Virus record (IMG/VR): IMGVR_UViG_3300010373_000084
Coordinates: 1-40,277 of that record
Reading direction: 5' to 3' (one strand)
Origin: a virus
DNA: 40,277 bases
In this document: one piece after another, positions 1 to 7,691 of the stretch
How positions within the stretch are numbered: position 1 is the stretch's first letter
Layout: each line of letters opens with the position of its first letter
Program-made: the position numbers and the translations under genes
The notes under the pieces: generated by a model
Told to the model about the DNA's origin: nothing
Database searches by the model: none
What the model saw: only the letters and a program-made list of their open reading frames with translations

Positions 1-1310
1 GGCGCGGTGACGCCCGAGCCGCCCTTCGGCTGCAAGAAAATCTCGTAGCTCGAACTGCTCGAAAAGTTCGTCGCGCCAGCACCAGCAAAGGTCACGTCGA
101 CGGGTGCACCGCTCGTAATCGTAACGGTGCCCTTCTTGGTGCGAAGCGGTTGCGTTGGATTTAGGAAGCCGCCGTTGTCCTGATCTTCTTCCATTGTGCC
201 CGGGGGAACACCGGAGTTCAGCGTCGAGCCGGGGAGCAAGGTTGAGCCGAGGAGCGACACGCCGCCCTGGGCGAGTTGCACAAGCTCGCATTGCAACTGC
301 GTTGCCGAGTTCTGCCCGGTGACCAGGAAATACGCGCCCTTGCCGTGCACGCGACCCGTCAAAAGCCCGTAAGTTCCTTGCGTGAATTGCCCGGTGCTCG
401 AACAGTCGATCGTGAATGAACCGCCGATATTCGCCGGGACGTTCGTTACAGTCGTCGAGCACACGACGGGCGCGATTCCGGCCGGTACAACCAACGCCCC
501 GATGGGCATGGTGCCGCTGCCATTGATCGCCGTATTGAGGTTTTCGACTGTTAGCGTATTGGCGTTCGGGTCAACTCCACCGGATACGATCTGCGCAATG
601 AAGCCGTTGTCTGAGTGCGGGCCGACGATGTAGGCAATATCGAGTTCGTTCCAAACCGACGTATCGTTCACGTCGATCGTGACCTGCGAACCCTCGGCCG
701 GAACCGCCGTCGAGGAGGTCGTCACCGTAAACGAGTTCGGGTTCATGTACGGGAACTGCACTTCGATGTCGCTGTCAGTCAGATTGGCAGCGTCGACCGC
801 GACAAAGACGTAGGCAAAGAGTTCCCACCCGCTCGGAATCGACGGGTTCCCGCCGCCATCCGGCCCCGTGACGTACTGAAACGCCAGGCCAGGGATGACG
901 ACCGGGATATTCTCGACGGGCTGCGAGCCGCCAGGCTGTTGCACCTTACGCGGCGTCGTCGAAACCTGCGTCGCATTGGGCTGGCACACGATCGCGTCTT
1001 TGCGCGTTACGCTGCCCGTGTTGCCCGTAATCGTAAAGACCGAAGGCGAAATCGACGCGCACAGTTGCGCCTGCACCAGCGCCCATTGGGGATGGTTCGC
1101 GTCCGCTCCACCGATCGACACCGAGAGGCTCCCGCTCGCGGGGCTGGCCGCCACCGGCTGAATCGGGGGAAGCGCATCCGTTACACCCTGCTGCAGAGAG
1201 AGCGCAATGCTCGACATACTCTGCAAGAACGAAACGAGCTGGTTCCAATCGACGAACCCGACCTGCGTACCCTCAATCGGTTGGAGAATCTGCGGCGCCT
1301 TAATCTGCAC
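1..1310 (-). CDS. Tail fibre or baseplate-distal structural protein, partial (runs off left edge)
   Basis: The frame stays open from a GTG at 1310 to the window edge, so at least 436 residues are present and the C-terminus is missing. The start is set by GGGAG six bases upstream and by the stop of the preceding gene at 1320. The protein is rich in Thr, Ser, Gly and Val, has almost no charged clusters and looks like a beta-rich virion protein. It opens with VQIKAPQILQPIEGTQVGF. It is the last gene seen in the baseplate series (spike, wedge, J, I), where tail-fibre or receptor-binding proteins normally lie. I recognise no specific domain. That it is translated virion protein is well supported; the fibre role is inferred from position only. 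Confidence 0.8.
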   Translation of the reverse strand, partial: MQIKAPQILQPIEGTQVGFVDWNQLVSFLQSMSSIALSLQQGVTDALPPIQPVAASPASGSLSVSIGGADANHPQWALVQAQLCASISPSVFTITGNTGSVTRKDAIVCQPNATQVSTTPRKVQQPGGSQPVENIPVVIPGLAFQYVTGPDGGGNPSIPSGWELFAYVFVAVDAANLTDSDIEVQFPYMNPNSFTVTTSSTAVPAEGSQVTIDVNDTSVWNELDIAYIVGPHSDNGFIAQIVSGGVDPNANTLTVENLNTAINGSGTMPIGALVVPAGIAPVVCSTTVTNVPANIGGSFTIDCSSTGQFTQGTYGLLTGRVHGKGAYFLVTGQNSATQLQCELVQLAQGGVSLLGSTLLPGSTLNSGVPPGTMEEDQDNGGFLNPTQPLRTKKGTVTITSGAPVDVTFAGAGATNFSSSSSYEIFLQPKGGSGVTA

Positions 1311-1319
1311 GGTTTCTCC

Positions 1320-2357
1320 CTATGAGGTCGCAAGGAACGAGGTGAGGTAGATTGGTTTTGAGCCGCCCGCTTTGATGAAATCAACTAGCGCACCCAAGCG
1401 CGGGTCGGGCGGAGTCGTCGAGGCATTCCAGGCGTCAATGTCGACCAAGAACGAGTCGTAGTCGATGAAGCCGTAGTCGAGATACCACGCATCGAGATCG
1501 GGCAGCGCGAAGCCAAGCTGAATGACGAACGAGCCGTCGTCGTTGCGCGGGTTGATGTTATAGAGATTGGCGAGGTCGGGGCGCGACTGCCGGTCCCAAA
1601 CGAGAATGTAGGGCAGCGAGCCGCCACCGGCCGTTATGAGGTCGAACGCACCAACGGGCGAATCGAAGGCTCCTACGTCCGCATCGAACGCCACCAGGCC
1701 GCCGCTACTGAGCAACTGCGCGGTGTAGAACGCGACAACGATTGCTTGCAACGAGGCAAGGGTCGTTTTCGGGTTGGCGAGCGCTGCGACGATCCGGTTC
1801 TTGAACGAAATGTCGCCCTCGCCGGTATAGCGAGGCACCCACTGTCCCAAGAAGTCGTAAGCCCAGGTGTCGACGTCCGAACCGGCCGAGGACTGCAAGC
1901 GCGCGACTTGAAGCCGCTGCTGCGTCGACGTGCCGAGGTTCTGCATGACCGCGGCCATCGACTTGGCCGTAGCCCACGCAACGCCGCCGCCAGGCTGAAG
2001 ATACTGATCGCCCCACCAAGCGAAGCCCTTGGGCAAAAGGGTGCCCGCGATGAGCGAGGCCCAATTCGTTGTGGTGAGCGCGGAATACGGCGAACGATAC
2101 GGCGAACAGACGACCTGGGTCGGGTTGTTGCCGTCGCCGGTGAAGGCTTGCGCGCCGGCCGGGGCTTGGCGTCCGGTGAAGAACGCGAGATAGTCCTGGC
2201 CCTGCGTAGCAACGAGGTTCGGGCACAAGCCGCCGGCTCGCGTCCAATCCGTGCCGATAAGGTTCGCGGTGGTCGGCGGTACGCCAGCCGGAAAGAGCTT
2301 GACTTGGATGCCCGCCGCGGCCGGGTTGCCTAGCTCGTCTTGAAAGAGCAAACCCAT
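1320..2357 (-). CDS. Baseplate protein, gpI-like position
   Basis: A 345-residue protein starting at ATG 2357, three bases after the stop of the J-like gene. It begins MGLLFQDELGNPAAAGIQVK and has a central segment (about residues 150-215) with DTWAYDFLGQWVPRYTGEGD and a helical stretch that resembles the region of P2 gpI-type and other tail proteins where gpI follows gpJ. The C-terminal third is acidic and aromatic (several DAW/DYD motifs). Location directly downstream of the J-like gene supports a role in assembling the outer baseplate or attaching fibres. The identification rests mainly on synteny; sequence recognition is weak. Confidence 0.7.
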   Translation of the reverse strand: MGLLFQDELGNPAAAGIQVKLFPAGVPPTTANLIGTDWTRAGGLCPNLVATQGQDYLAFFTGRQAPAGAQAFTGDGNNPTQVVCSPYRSPYSALTTTNWASLIAGTLLPKGFAWWGDQYLQPGGGVAWATAKSMAAVMQNLGTSTQQRLQVARLQSSAGSDVDTWAYDFLGQWVPRYTGEGDISFKNRIVAALANPKTTLASLQAIVVAFYTAQLLSSGGLVAFDADVGAFDSPVGAFDLITAGGGSLPYILVWDRQSRPDLANLYNINPRNDDGSFVIQLGFALPDLDAWYLDYGFIDYDSFLVDIDAWNASTTPPDPRLGALVDFIKAGGSKPIYLTSFLATS

Positions 2358-2360
2358 TGG

Positions 2361-3569
2361 CTAACCCACCGTAAATTCGCCCGCCACGAATTGAGAGCCG
2401 AAGGCGGCCGACAAATCGACGGCAGACGAGTTGAGGGTCAGACCGGTCGCGTCGAAGATGCACGGCACGCCGTTGATCGTCGCCCCAAGCAACGCCGCAT
2501 AGCACCGTGCGATTGAGCAGATCGTTGGTGAAGTATCGACGTTGAGGCCAATCGCATCCACGAAGGTTTGGAAGGCCGCTTGTGCGGCTGCGAGTACCGC
2601 GTCAGGCTGGTTGACGAACTGTGCAGTAGGGACAAGGGTAGTCGCCGCACCGGCTACCGGAATCGTCGTCGGGCCGAGGACTTGATACGAGATGCCGGCG
2701 GAGCGCACGGCTTCAATAGCGCCCTCGGCTTCGAGGATGAGGCCGCTTGGTGCGGCCGCGCCGGTGTTGCCCTCGTTGACGATGAACGTGAAGTACGCAT
2801 CGTGCTCGGTGAGATCGAGGTCCACCCGATCGCCGAAGGAATAGATGATGCCGACCTGTTCGGCCAGCACCGCCGCAACGATGGCGTTGCGTGTTCCCGC
2901 GCGCCCGCTCGAGACTTCGATCGTAAAGCGGGTCTTGAAGGCCGCATCGCTTTCGGCAGCTTGGGCCGAGTTGAACGTGTCGGCGTTGGTGATTGAAGAA
3001 ACCGAGGGCGGGATTGGACCACCGATGCCGGTGGCCGTGAAGGTCGTACCGGCCAGGACGTTGCCGGCGATTCCCGGCGTGAGGCAGACCACCGGAACGT
3101 CGACGCTCGACTGTCCCGCTGGAATGTCGTAGCCGCCCGTGGACGGGTCGTAGCCCGCGCCGCCGGATTGGATTTGAAACTGTACATTGAGGGGGGTCGC
3201 CAGGATGGCACCGGCTGGAATGGTGATCTGCTGCGACACGGGCGAAGGGGTGGAGCAGGTAACGACGCCGTTTGCTTCGCTGGCTCCCAGGCGCGTGACG
3301 CCAAACGGAGCGCAGAACGAGTCGAGGTCGGGGTTGGGCTGGCCGTTCGGGAGCGCCGGAATCGTCGCCATCCGCTCGATCGCGATGATGTAGAGGATCT
3401 CGTTTTGGATGAGGGTGCCGCCGAAGGCTCCGGCCTGGAAGTACCCGCCCATCGCTGAGCCGGCGTCCGTATTGGGCGCCTTGACGCCGTTGGTGCCCGC
3501 CAGGGAGGCGAACTCGGTCGCCATGAGCTGCGCGAGATCGGCCTGGCTGAGCGGCGTAAAAGCGGCCAC
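2361..3569 (-). CDS. Baseplate J-like protein
   Basis: A 402-residue protein of the baseplate J / gp6-like family, which builds the wedge ring around the hub. Recognisable elements are the N-terminal segment in which an NEILYIIAIERM helix precedes a stretch of cysteine/threonine-rich beta structure, the middle motif IPAGAILATPLNVQF typical of J proteins (entry of an additional-value beta domain), and the region ESDAAFKTRFTIEVSSGRAGT, where J proteins carry their conserved ESD-x-x-R-x-R segment. GTG at 3569 is chosen because GGAGGGG lies just upstream; a TTG four codons earlier is inside that ribosome-binding site. It lies between the gp25/W-like gene and the I-like gene, the standard order. 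Confidence 0.9.
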   Translation of the reverse strand: MAAFTPLSQADLAQLMATEFASLAGTNGVKAPNTDAGSAMGGYFQAGAFGGTLIQNEILYIIAIERMATIPALPNGQPNPDLDSFCAPFGVTRLGASEANGVVTCSTPSPVSQQITIPAGAILATPLNVQFQIQSGGAGYDPSTGGYDIPAGQSSVDVPVVCLTPGIAGNVLAGTTFTATGIGGPIPPSVSSITNADTFNSAQAAESDAAFKTRFTIEVSSGRAGTRNAIVAAVLAEQVGIIYSFGDRVDLDLTEHDAYFTFIVNEGNTGAAAPSGLILEAEGAIEAVRSAGISYQVLGPTTIPVAGAATTLVPTAQFVNQPDAVLAAAQAAFQTFVDAIGLNVDTSPTICSIARCYAALLGATINGVPCIFDATGLTLNSSAVDLSAAFGSQFVAGEFTVG

Positions 3570-3621
3570 AGACCCCTCCAAAGAAAAGTGCAGGTGACCC
3601 CTCGCGCTAGGCGCTTGAGTC

Positions 3622-3630
3622 TGTTAAGAT
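3622..3630 (+). promoter_or_regulatory. Extended -10 promoter candidate for the rightward membrane-protein gene
   Basis: The sequence TGTTAAGAT matches an extended -10 element (TGn followed by a TATAAT-like hexamer, 4 of 6). No -35 hexamer is visible at 16-18 bases. The predicted start point falls one base before the ATG at 3638, which would give a leaderless or near-leaderless mRNA; no good Shine-Dalgarno precedes that ATG. Confidence 0.4.
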
Positions 3631-3637
3631 GCGGACG

Positions 3638-3997
3638 ATGATCTACAGGCGCCGGGTGAGCGGATGGGCTGCGCCGTTCGTGGACGACTACGAGGACGAC
3701 GAGCCGATAAACGTCACGCCCCATCGGCTGCGACGCGAACCGCGCGTTAAGGGCGACCGATGGCTACGCGAGCGGATTGATGCGTTTCACGACGAGCAGG
3801 CCGCGAAGGCCAAGCGGCTTTCACGATACGCCCTCATGGGCTTCGGTTTGTCCGTGCCGCTGTTTTGGTTTACGTTCTCAACGCTGCCAGGGCCGCACGT
3901 TCTCGCCTATCTCGCGGGGTCGCTAAGCGGTGGGCTGGCGCTGTTCGCAGCTTTCAAGAGCAAGATCGCGCGCGACTGTAGCCGCGCCGAACCCTAA
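3638..3997 (+). CDS. Small two-segment membrane protein on the opposite strand (moron candidate)
   Basis: The only rightward gene in the baseplate region, 119 residues. Residues about 1-60 are charged and soluble, with an acidic VDDYEDDE patch. Residues about 68-105 form two hydrophobic segments (ALMGFGLSVPLFWF and a second one rich in Leu, Ala and Gly), followed by a basic tail. The leftward strand has no usable frame over these 360 bases, so this is not a shadow. It ends convergently with the wedge gene, the two stop codons sharing three bases. An in-frame ATG at 3629 lies inside the presumed -10 box, so ATG 3638 is preferred. Function is unknown; membrane morons in phages often alter superinfection or the host envelope, but nothing here proves that. 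Confidence 0.7.
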   Translation: MIYRRRVSGWAAPFVDDYEDDEPINVTPHRLRREPRVKGDRWLRERIDAFHDEQAAKAKRLSRYALMGFGLSVPLFWFTFSTLPGPHVLAYLAGSLSGGLALFAAFKSKIARDCSRAEP

Positions 3998-4416
3998 GTC
4001 GGCAACACGAACGACACCGTATTCCCCTGAACGGTTTGCGCCGTAATCTGCACCCTTACGGTGCTCGTATTCACCAGCGTTACCGTGACCACGGGAGCCG
4101 GGTTCTGCACGATGGTCGGGTCCTTCGCCAACGCATTGAGGATTCGCGCCTGCAAGTCGGCGATGAACGTCTGCGTGACGTTCTGATCCACCAGCGCCGG
4201 TTCGCTCGCCCCATAGTCAGGGTGGAACAGGTCGCCCGGTGACGACACCGGATTGCCAGCGGAATCGGTAAGTCTCGCGTTCGTCGTCAGTAGCCGCGTG
4301 AGGCGCTGAATCGTCGCAATAGCCGACTGCGACGTATCGACGGCAAGGATGAAGTCGCCATTGTCGGCCTGCATGAAGTCGCCGCCCGGTGCCAGGAATA
4401 TCTCGGTCGCGCTCAT
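3994..4416 (-). CDS. Baseplate wedge protein, gp25 / W-like
   Basis: A 140-residue protein of the size and shape of the gp25/gpW lysozyme-like baseplate wedge family. The central segment SAIATIQRLTRLLTTNAR followed by GDLFHPDYG and a helix with QNVTQTFIADLQARIL matches the family pattern (a helix, a short linker with a Gly-rich turn, then a helix leading to a beta-strand pair). ATG 4416 has GGGAG four bases upstream. It sits between the spike and J-like genes, as in P2-like and Mu-like phages. It should nucleate sheath polymerisation on the baseplate. Confidence 0.85.
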   Translation of the reverse strand: MSATEIFLAPGGDFMQADNGDFILAVDTSQSAIATIQRLTRLLTTNARLTDSAGNPVSSPGDLFHPDYGASEPALVDQNVTQTFIADLQARILNALAKDPTIVQNPAPVVTVTLVNTSTVRVQITAQTVQGNTVSFVLPT

Positions 4417-4425
4417 GGTGCTCCC

Positions 4426-5334
4426 TTACGACCCGGCAGAGATGCGAACGACGGTCGAACCATTCGGAACGTCGAGGTCGGCAACCGATGAGGTAATGTC
4501 CTCGAACGAAAGCGACGGCAACCCGGCTTGAATACCAGCGAGCCATTCCGTCGCGTTCGTAACGCCCGCCGCGATCGCGGCCTTCGCTCCCTGCTGCAGC
4601 GCGTTACCGACCATTGTGCGAATGTTCGTCGCGAGCGTATCGAGAATGTCTTTGTTGATGGCGCCCTTACCGCTCACGCCAAGGTTCGCAGCAGTATCCC
4701 CAAGAGCCACCAGCGGGTTGGCCGCCGACAGGTTTGGGATAATCGAAATCGCGTTATTTACGTCGTCGAATATCTGGACTTGGCCGCCGGCCGTCGCCGT
4801 TTCGACCACCTGATCGACGTCGTTGATCGTGTGCCGCGCGCCGGAAGCCGTTTGCGACTGCGTAAGCGCACCCGTACCGCCGAGAACGGAACTCCCAAGG
4901 CCATCGCCTGCGGAAGCGGCATCGTTCCCAAGGCGCATCGCTGCGTCCCATTGTGGGTCCTCGGGCGACGAGCCGACCTTACGATGCTGCCACCATACTT
5001 CACCAGCCGGAACGGGCGAGGAATCGTCGGGTCCGTGATAGAGCAGCGCGTTCCAGCCGCCTTCGGTTTCCCAAATCAGCGCACGCTCGCCACCAACCGG
5101 CGCATACTGCAAACCGATACCGGGAGCGATGACGCGGCAGACCGGCCAAAGCGGCTGGTCGCCATCGGCGAAGTACGAGTTTTCCAGCCCGAGCGTCGAG
5201 CCGACATAGACCTGGCAGACGCCTTCGCTCGCAATCCACGAACCAGGCAACACCCATCCTTCGACTGCATCATCGGGAGGCTGGCCGTTATCGACTGCGC
5301 CTTGCAGCGCAATATGATCGAGTAGCCCGCGCAT
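4426..5334 (-). CDS. Baseplate spike / tail puncture protein, gpV-like
   Basis: A 302-residue protein. The N-terminal 110 residues look like an OB-fold of the gpV/gp5 type: short beta-strands with GWVLPGSWIASEGVCQVYVG, then PVCRVIAPGIGLQYAPVGGE and an aromatic ALIWETEGGW strand. The remainder is low in charge with repeated Ala/Gly/Ser segments (QSQTASGARHTINDVDQVV resembles the trimeric beta-helix stem that follows the OB-fold). ATG 5334 overlaps the hub gene stop as TGATG and has GGGAG six bases upstream. No lysozyme domain is seen. Expected to trimerise and sit under the hub. Confidence 0.75.
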   Translation of the reverse strand: MRGLLDHIALQGAVDNGQPPDDAVEGWVLPGSWIASEGVCQVYVGSTLGLENSYFADGDQPLWPVCRVIAPGIGLQYAPVGGERALIWETEGGWNALLYHGPDDSSPVPAGEVWWQHRKVGSSPEDPQWDAAMRLGNDAASAGDGLGSSVLGGTGALTQSQTASGARHTINDVDQVVETATAGGQVQIFDDVNNAISIIPNLSAANPLVALGDTAANLGVSGKGAINKDILDTLATNIRTMVGNALQQGAKAAIAAGVTNATEWLAGIQAGLPSLSFEDITSSVADLDVPNGSTVVRISAGS

Positions 5335-6719
5335 CAAACTGCTCCCTGCGGCAGGGTATGATTCACGCAGTCAATGTCCCAAGAGAAGCCGGTCTGCGGC
5401 TCGAAGCTCTCGACGATCTCGCGCGGCCAATAGTACGCAAACGGAGCGTTGAACTCGGCCATCGGACAACCGCTGAGACTAATCTTCGCGGTAACGTCCA
5501 TAAGTTTAAGGTCGGCGGGCGTTACAGGCGCACGCAGCTTAATGGCGTATTCGTGCATAGAAATCTGCCGCCAGAACTGCTGCGCCAACACTTCACATTG
5601 AGCGAGCGTCTTGTTCTTGACGTAAAAGACGTACTTCTGAATTCCCGATTCCGACAGGCTTCCGGTACCGCCGTTCGCCCCGCCACCGCTGCTTTGGCTT
5701 TCGCTCGTCGTGACGGTGCCATTAGAGGAAATGGTCGTAATGATGCTCGACGTGGTTCCAAAGATCGGCGTCGAACTCGACTTGCGCGTGTACGACGACA
5801 CCTTGATGCCGCCGTTTGCGTCAGTCTGAACGCGCGAAACGCTTGCAATCCGTGTCCGTGGCGTGTATGAGTGCACCTGCACGCGCACGTTCTTAGAGAA
5901 TTGCGGCGAGTGCGTTGCGGCAAGCCCCTTGCAATTCTTGTTCCATTGGTAATACACCACGGGGCGCTGCCCGTCAGGCGTACCCACCAAAGACGCCGCT
6001 TCGTAGTGAATCGTGCCGGTACGATCGACCCAAATATCTACGTCGTCCATGAGAGCGCATTGGAGCATGAGGTCCCAAATGAACCAGCCACGGACTCCGG
6101 TAATAAACTCGCTGCCGAGAACGTCGATCATGAGCATCGGCGGCTGGCCGAGCTTCGGCGGAGCCAGCTTTAGCCCAAACCGTGCGGCCTGCTGCTGAAT
6201 GAAGGCAACCGTCGTAACGGACGATTCACGCGGGAAGGGTGTAACGATCTTCGTCGAGGTGAGTGGAAACGCCAGCGATCGGCAAGTAAAAGTCGTCTTG
6301 TTGTCCTCGAACACCGCCGAATACATATCGACGACGCCGCGGAACCGCAACTGCAGCCCCGAAAAGTCTTTCTGCAAGAACCCCGAGAGACTCGGCGGGA
6401 AGCCCGCCCAAATCTCCGCAACAACGGGCTGGTTCGCGTTCGCGGCTTCATCCGACCGAGCGATGCTGACGGTCCAATCGGGATAGAGGCTCGTAAGCCC
6501 GCCACCACTTATGCCCGGGAAGTTCGCCTTGCCGTCGATCGGCATAACGATCGTCGCTTCGTCTGTGGCCCCGTGCGCGTTCTGCGTATAAACGTAGGAG
6601 TCGCCGAGGTACGGGTTGCCGTCGATCTTAACGAGGAACCGCGGTGCCTGGTGCAGATAGATTGGCGCGAACTTCTTAGGGTCTAGCGGTATCTGTGCAC
6701 CCTGGGGCGTTGCGTCCAT
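5334..6719 (-). CDS. Baseplate hub protein, gpD / gp27-like
   Basis: A 461-residue protein in the place of the late-control-D hub. It starts with a beta-rich region (PRFLVKIDGNPYLGDSYVYT, then an FRGVVDMYSAVFEDNKTTFT stretch typical of hub domain 1, where the second strand set describes rotation about the tail axis). The middle carries VTTVAFIQQQAARFGLKL, the conserved helix of hub proteins, followed by a WFIWDLMLQCALMDDVDIWVD segment. ATG 6719 follows the previous stop directly, with AGGGA six bases upstream. A Ser/Thr/Gly-rich loop (about residues 305-355) is probably an insertion. It is followed by the spike gene with one-base overlap, implying coupled translation. Confidence 0.8.
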   Translation of the reverse strand: MDATPQGAQIPLDPKKFAPIYLHQAPRFLVKIDGNPYLGDSYVYTQNAHGATDEATIVMPIDGKANFPGISGGGLTSLYPDWTVSIARSDEAANANQPVVAEIWAGFPPSLSGFLQKDFSGLQLRFRGVVDMYSAVFEDNKTTFTCRSLAFPLTSTKIVTPFPRESSVTTVAFIQQQAARFGLKLAPPKLGQPPMLMIDVLGSEFITGVRGWFIWDLMLQCALMDDVDIWVDRTGTIHYEAASLVGTPDGQRPVVYYQWNKNCKGLAATHSPQFSKNVRVQVHSYTPRTRIASVSRVQTDANGGIKVSSYTRKSSSTPIFGTTSSIITTISSNGTVTTSESQSSGGGANGGTGSLSESGIQKYVFYVKNKTLAQCEVLAQQFWRQISMHEYAIKLRAPVTPADLKLMDVTAKISLSGCPMAEFNAPFAYYWPREIVESFEPQTGFSWDIDCVNHTLPQGAV

Positions 6720-7679
6720 CTACGTTCCCTGCTGCGGTGGCGGAATGGCGACGTTCGACGAGCCGGAGGGCAACGTCGGGTAAACGAGGCTGTTGGCCGA
6801 AGCGATTGCAAAGCATTGCGTAATGTCGCCGTATTCGAGCGCGGCCATCTCGAATAGGTCGCCGCCGTCGAACGGCACGGTCTTTTGCACCATCCCGGCC
6901 TGCACGTTTTGATACAGGGTGAGGAGTGAGGCAAGAAGCCCAACCGTGTTCGGGAACTGCGGGTCGGTCGGTAGAATCGAGCCTTGGTACTGCTGCACTC
7001 CGGCAATCGCAATCTGCGCTGCCGTGAGGATCGCCGGTCCATACTGCACGATATTCGATGAGAGCGGGGCGGCGTTGCCGAGAATCTCCCACAAGTCGAG
7101 CAGATATTGTCCGTACACATCCTGCGCGGGAAGGGGAGGCGGGTTCTGCGCGGCTTGCTCTGCGGCTTGGACCGCATTCTGCTGCGTAATCGCCTGGCTT
7201 TGGAGCGATTGGACTACCTGATCGATCGACTGCGCCGTGCTAACCGTAAACGCGCCGTTTTGGTCCTGGATGACGACCAGCGTGATCTCGTACTCGGTGC
7301 GCCCGCCCATGTAACCAGGGTTAAACGACTTGATGACGACGAGATACTTCTCGTTCCACCAATTGAGCGGGATAACGACGCTGTTGACCTGGTATAGGCG
7401 CAACTGCTGAACGCGCGGCCAAATGTTCGAGCCGTAGAATCGGCCCGTCCAGGTTATCTCGTTCGCCGAATTGCCCATGTCGTTGACGACACGCCCACCA
7501 CCGGGAAGATCGTCCACGACAAGCATCTGCTGGCTTGCGCCAATGTCCCACTTGTCGGGAAGTTCCTCGGTCGAGAACAGGATCGAGCCGAGGGTAACGG
7601 GATACGGGCCGGATTTTACGACGAGGGACGAGACTTGAGGCGCGTCGAGGGGAGGCGCCGGCAATTGCGAGACAGACAC
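6720..7679 (-). CDS. Tail/baseplate protein linking tape measure and hub
   Basis: A 319-residue protein between tape measure and hub. The N-terminal 150 residues follow the pattern of the domain found in DNA-circularisation/LysM-type baseplate proteins: a beta-strand with SILFSTEELPDKWDIGASQQ, then VDDLPGGGRVVNDMGNSANE, an ITWTGRFYG strand and a final YEITLVVIQDQ strand. The C-terminal half is helical and rich in Gln and Ala, and no LysM repeat is evident. GTG 7679 has GGGAGG seven bases upstream. The gene order (tape measure, this gene, gpD-like hub) is the standard one for contractile tails. Confidence 0.75.
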   Translation of the reverse strand: MSVSQLPAPPLDAPQVSSLVVKSGPYPVTLGSILFSTEELPDKWDIGASQQMLVVDDLPGGGRVVNDMGNSANEITWTGRFYGSNIWPRVQQLRLYQVNSVVIPLNWWNEKYLVVIKSFNPGYMGGRTEYEITLVVIQDQNGAFTVSTAQSIDQVVQSLQSQAITQQNAVQAAEQAAQNPPPLPAQDVYGQYLLDLWEILGNAAPLSSNIVQYGPAILTAAQIAIAGVQQYQGSILPTDPQFPNTVGLLASLLTLYQNVQAGMVQKTVPFDGGDLFEMAALEYGDITQCFAIASANSLVYPTLPSGSSNVAIPPPQQGT

Positions 7680-7691
7680 GCTCTCGCCTCC

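Noticed and set aside
615-1325. A 236-codon rightward frame at the left edge
   Set aside because: It opposes the partial leftward structural gene, which has a good start site and an unbroken frame to the edge; the rightward product is Arg-rich and shadow-like.
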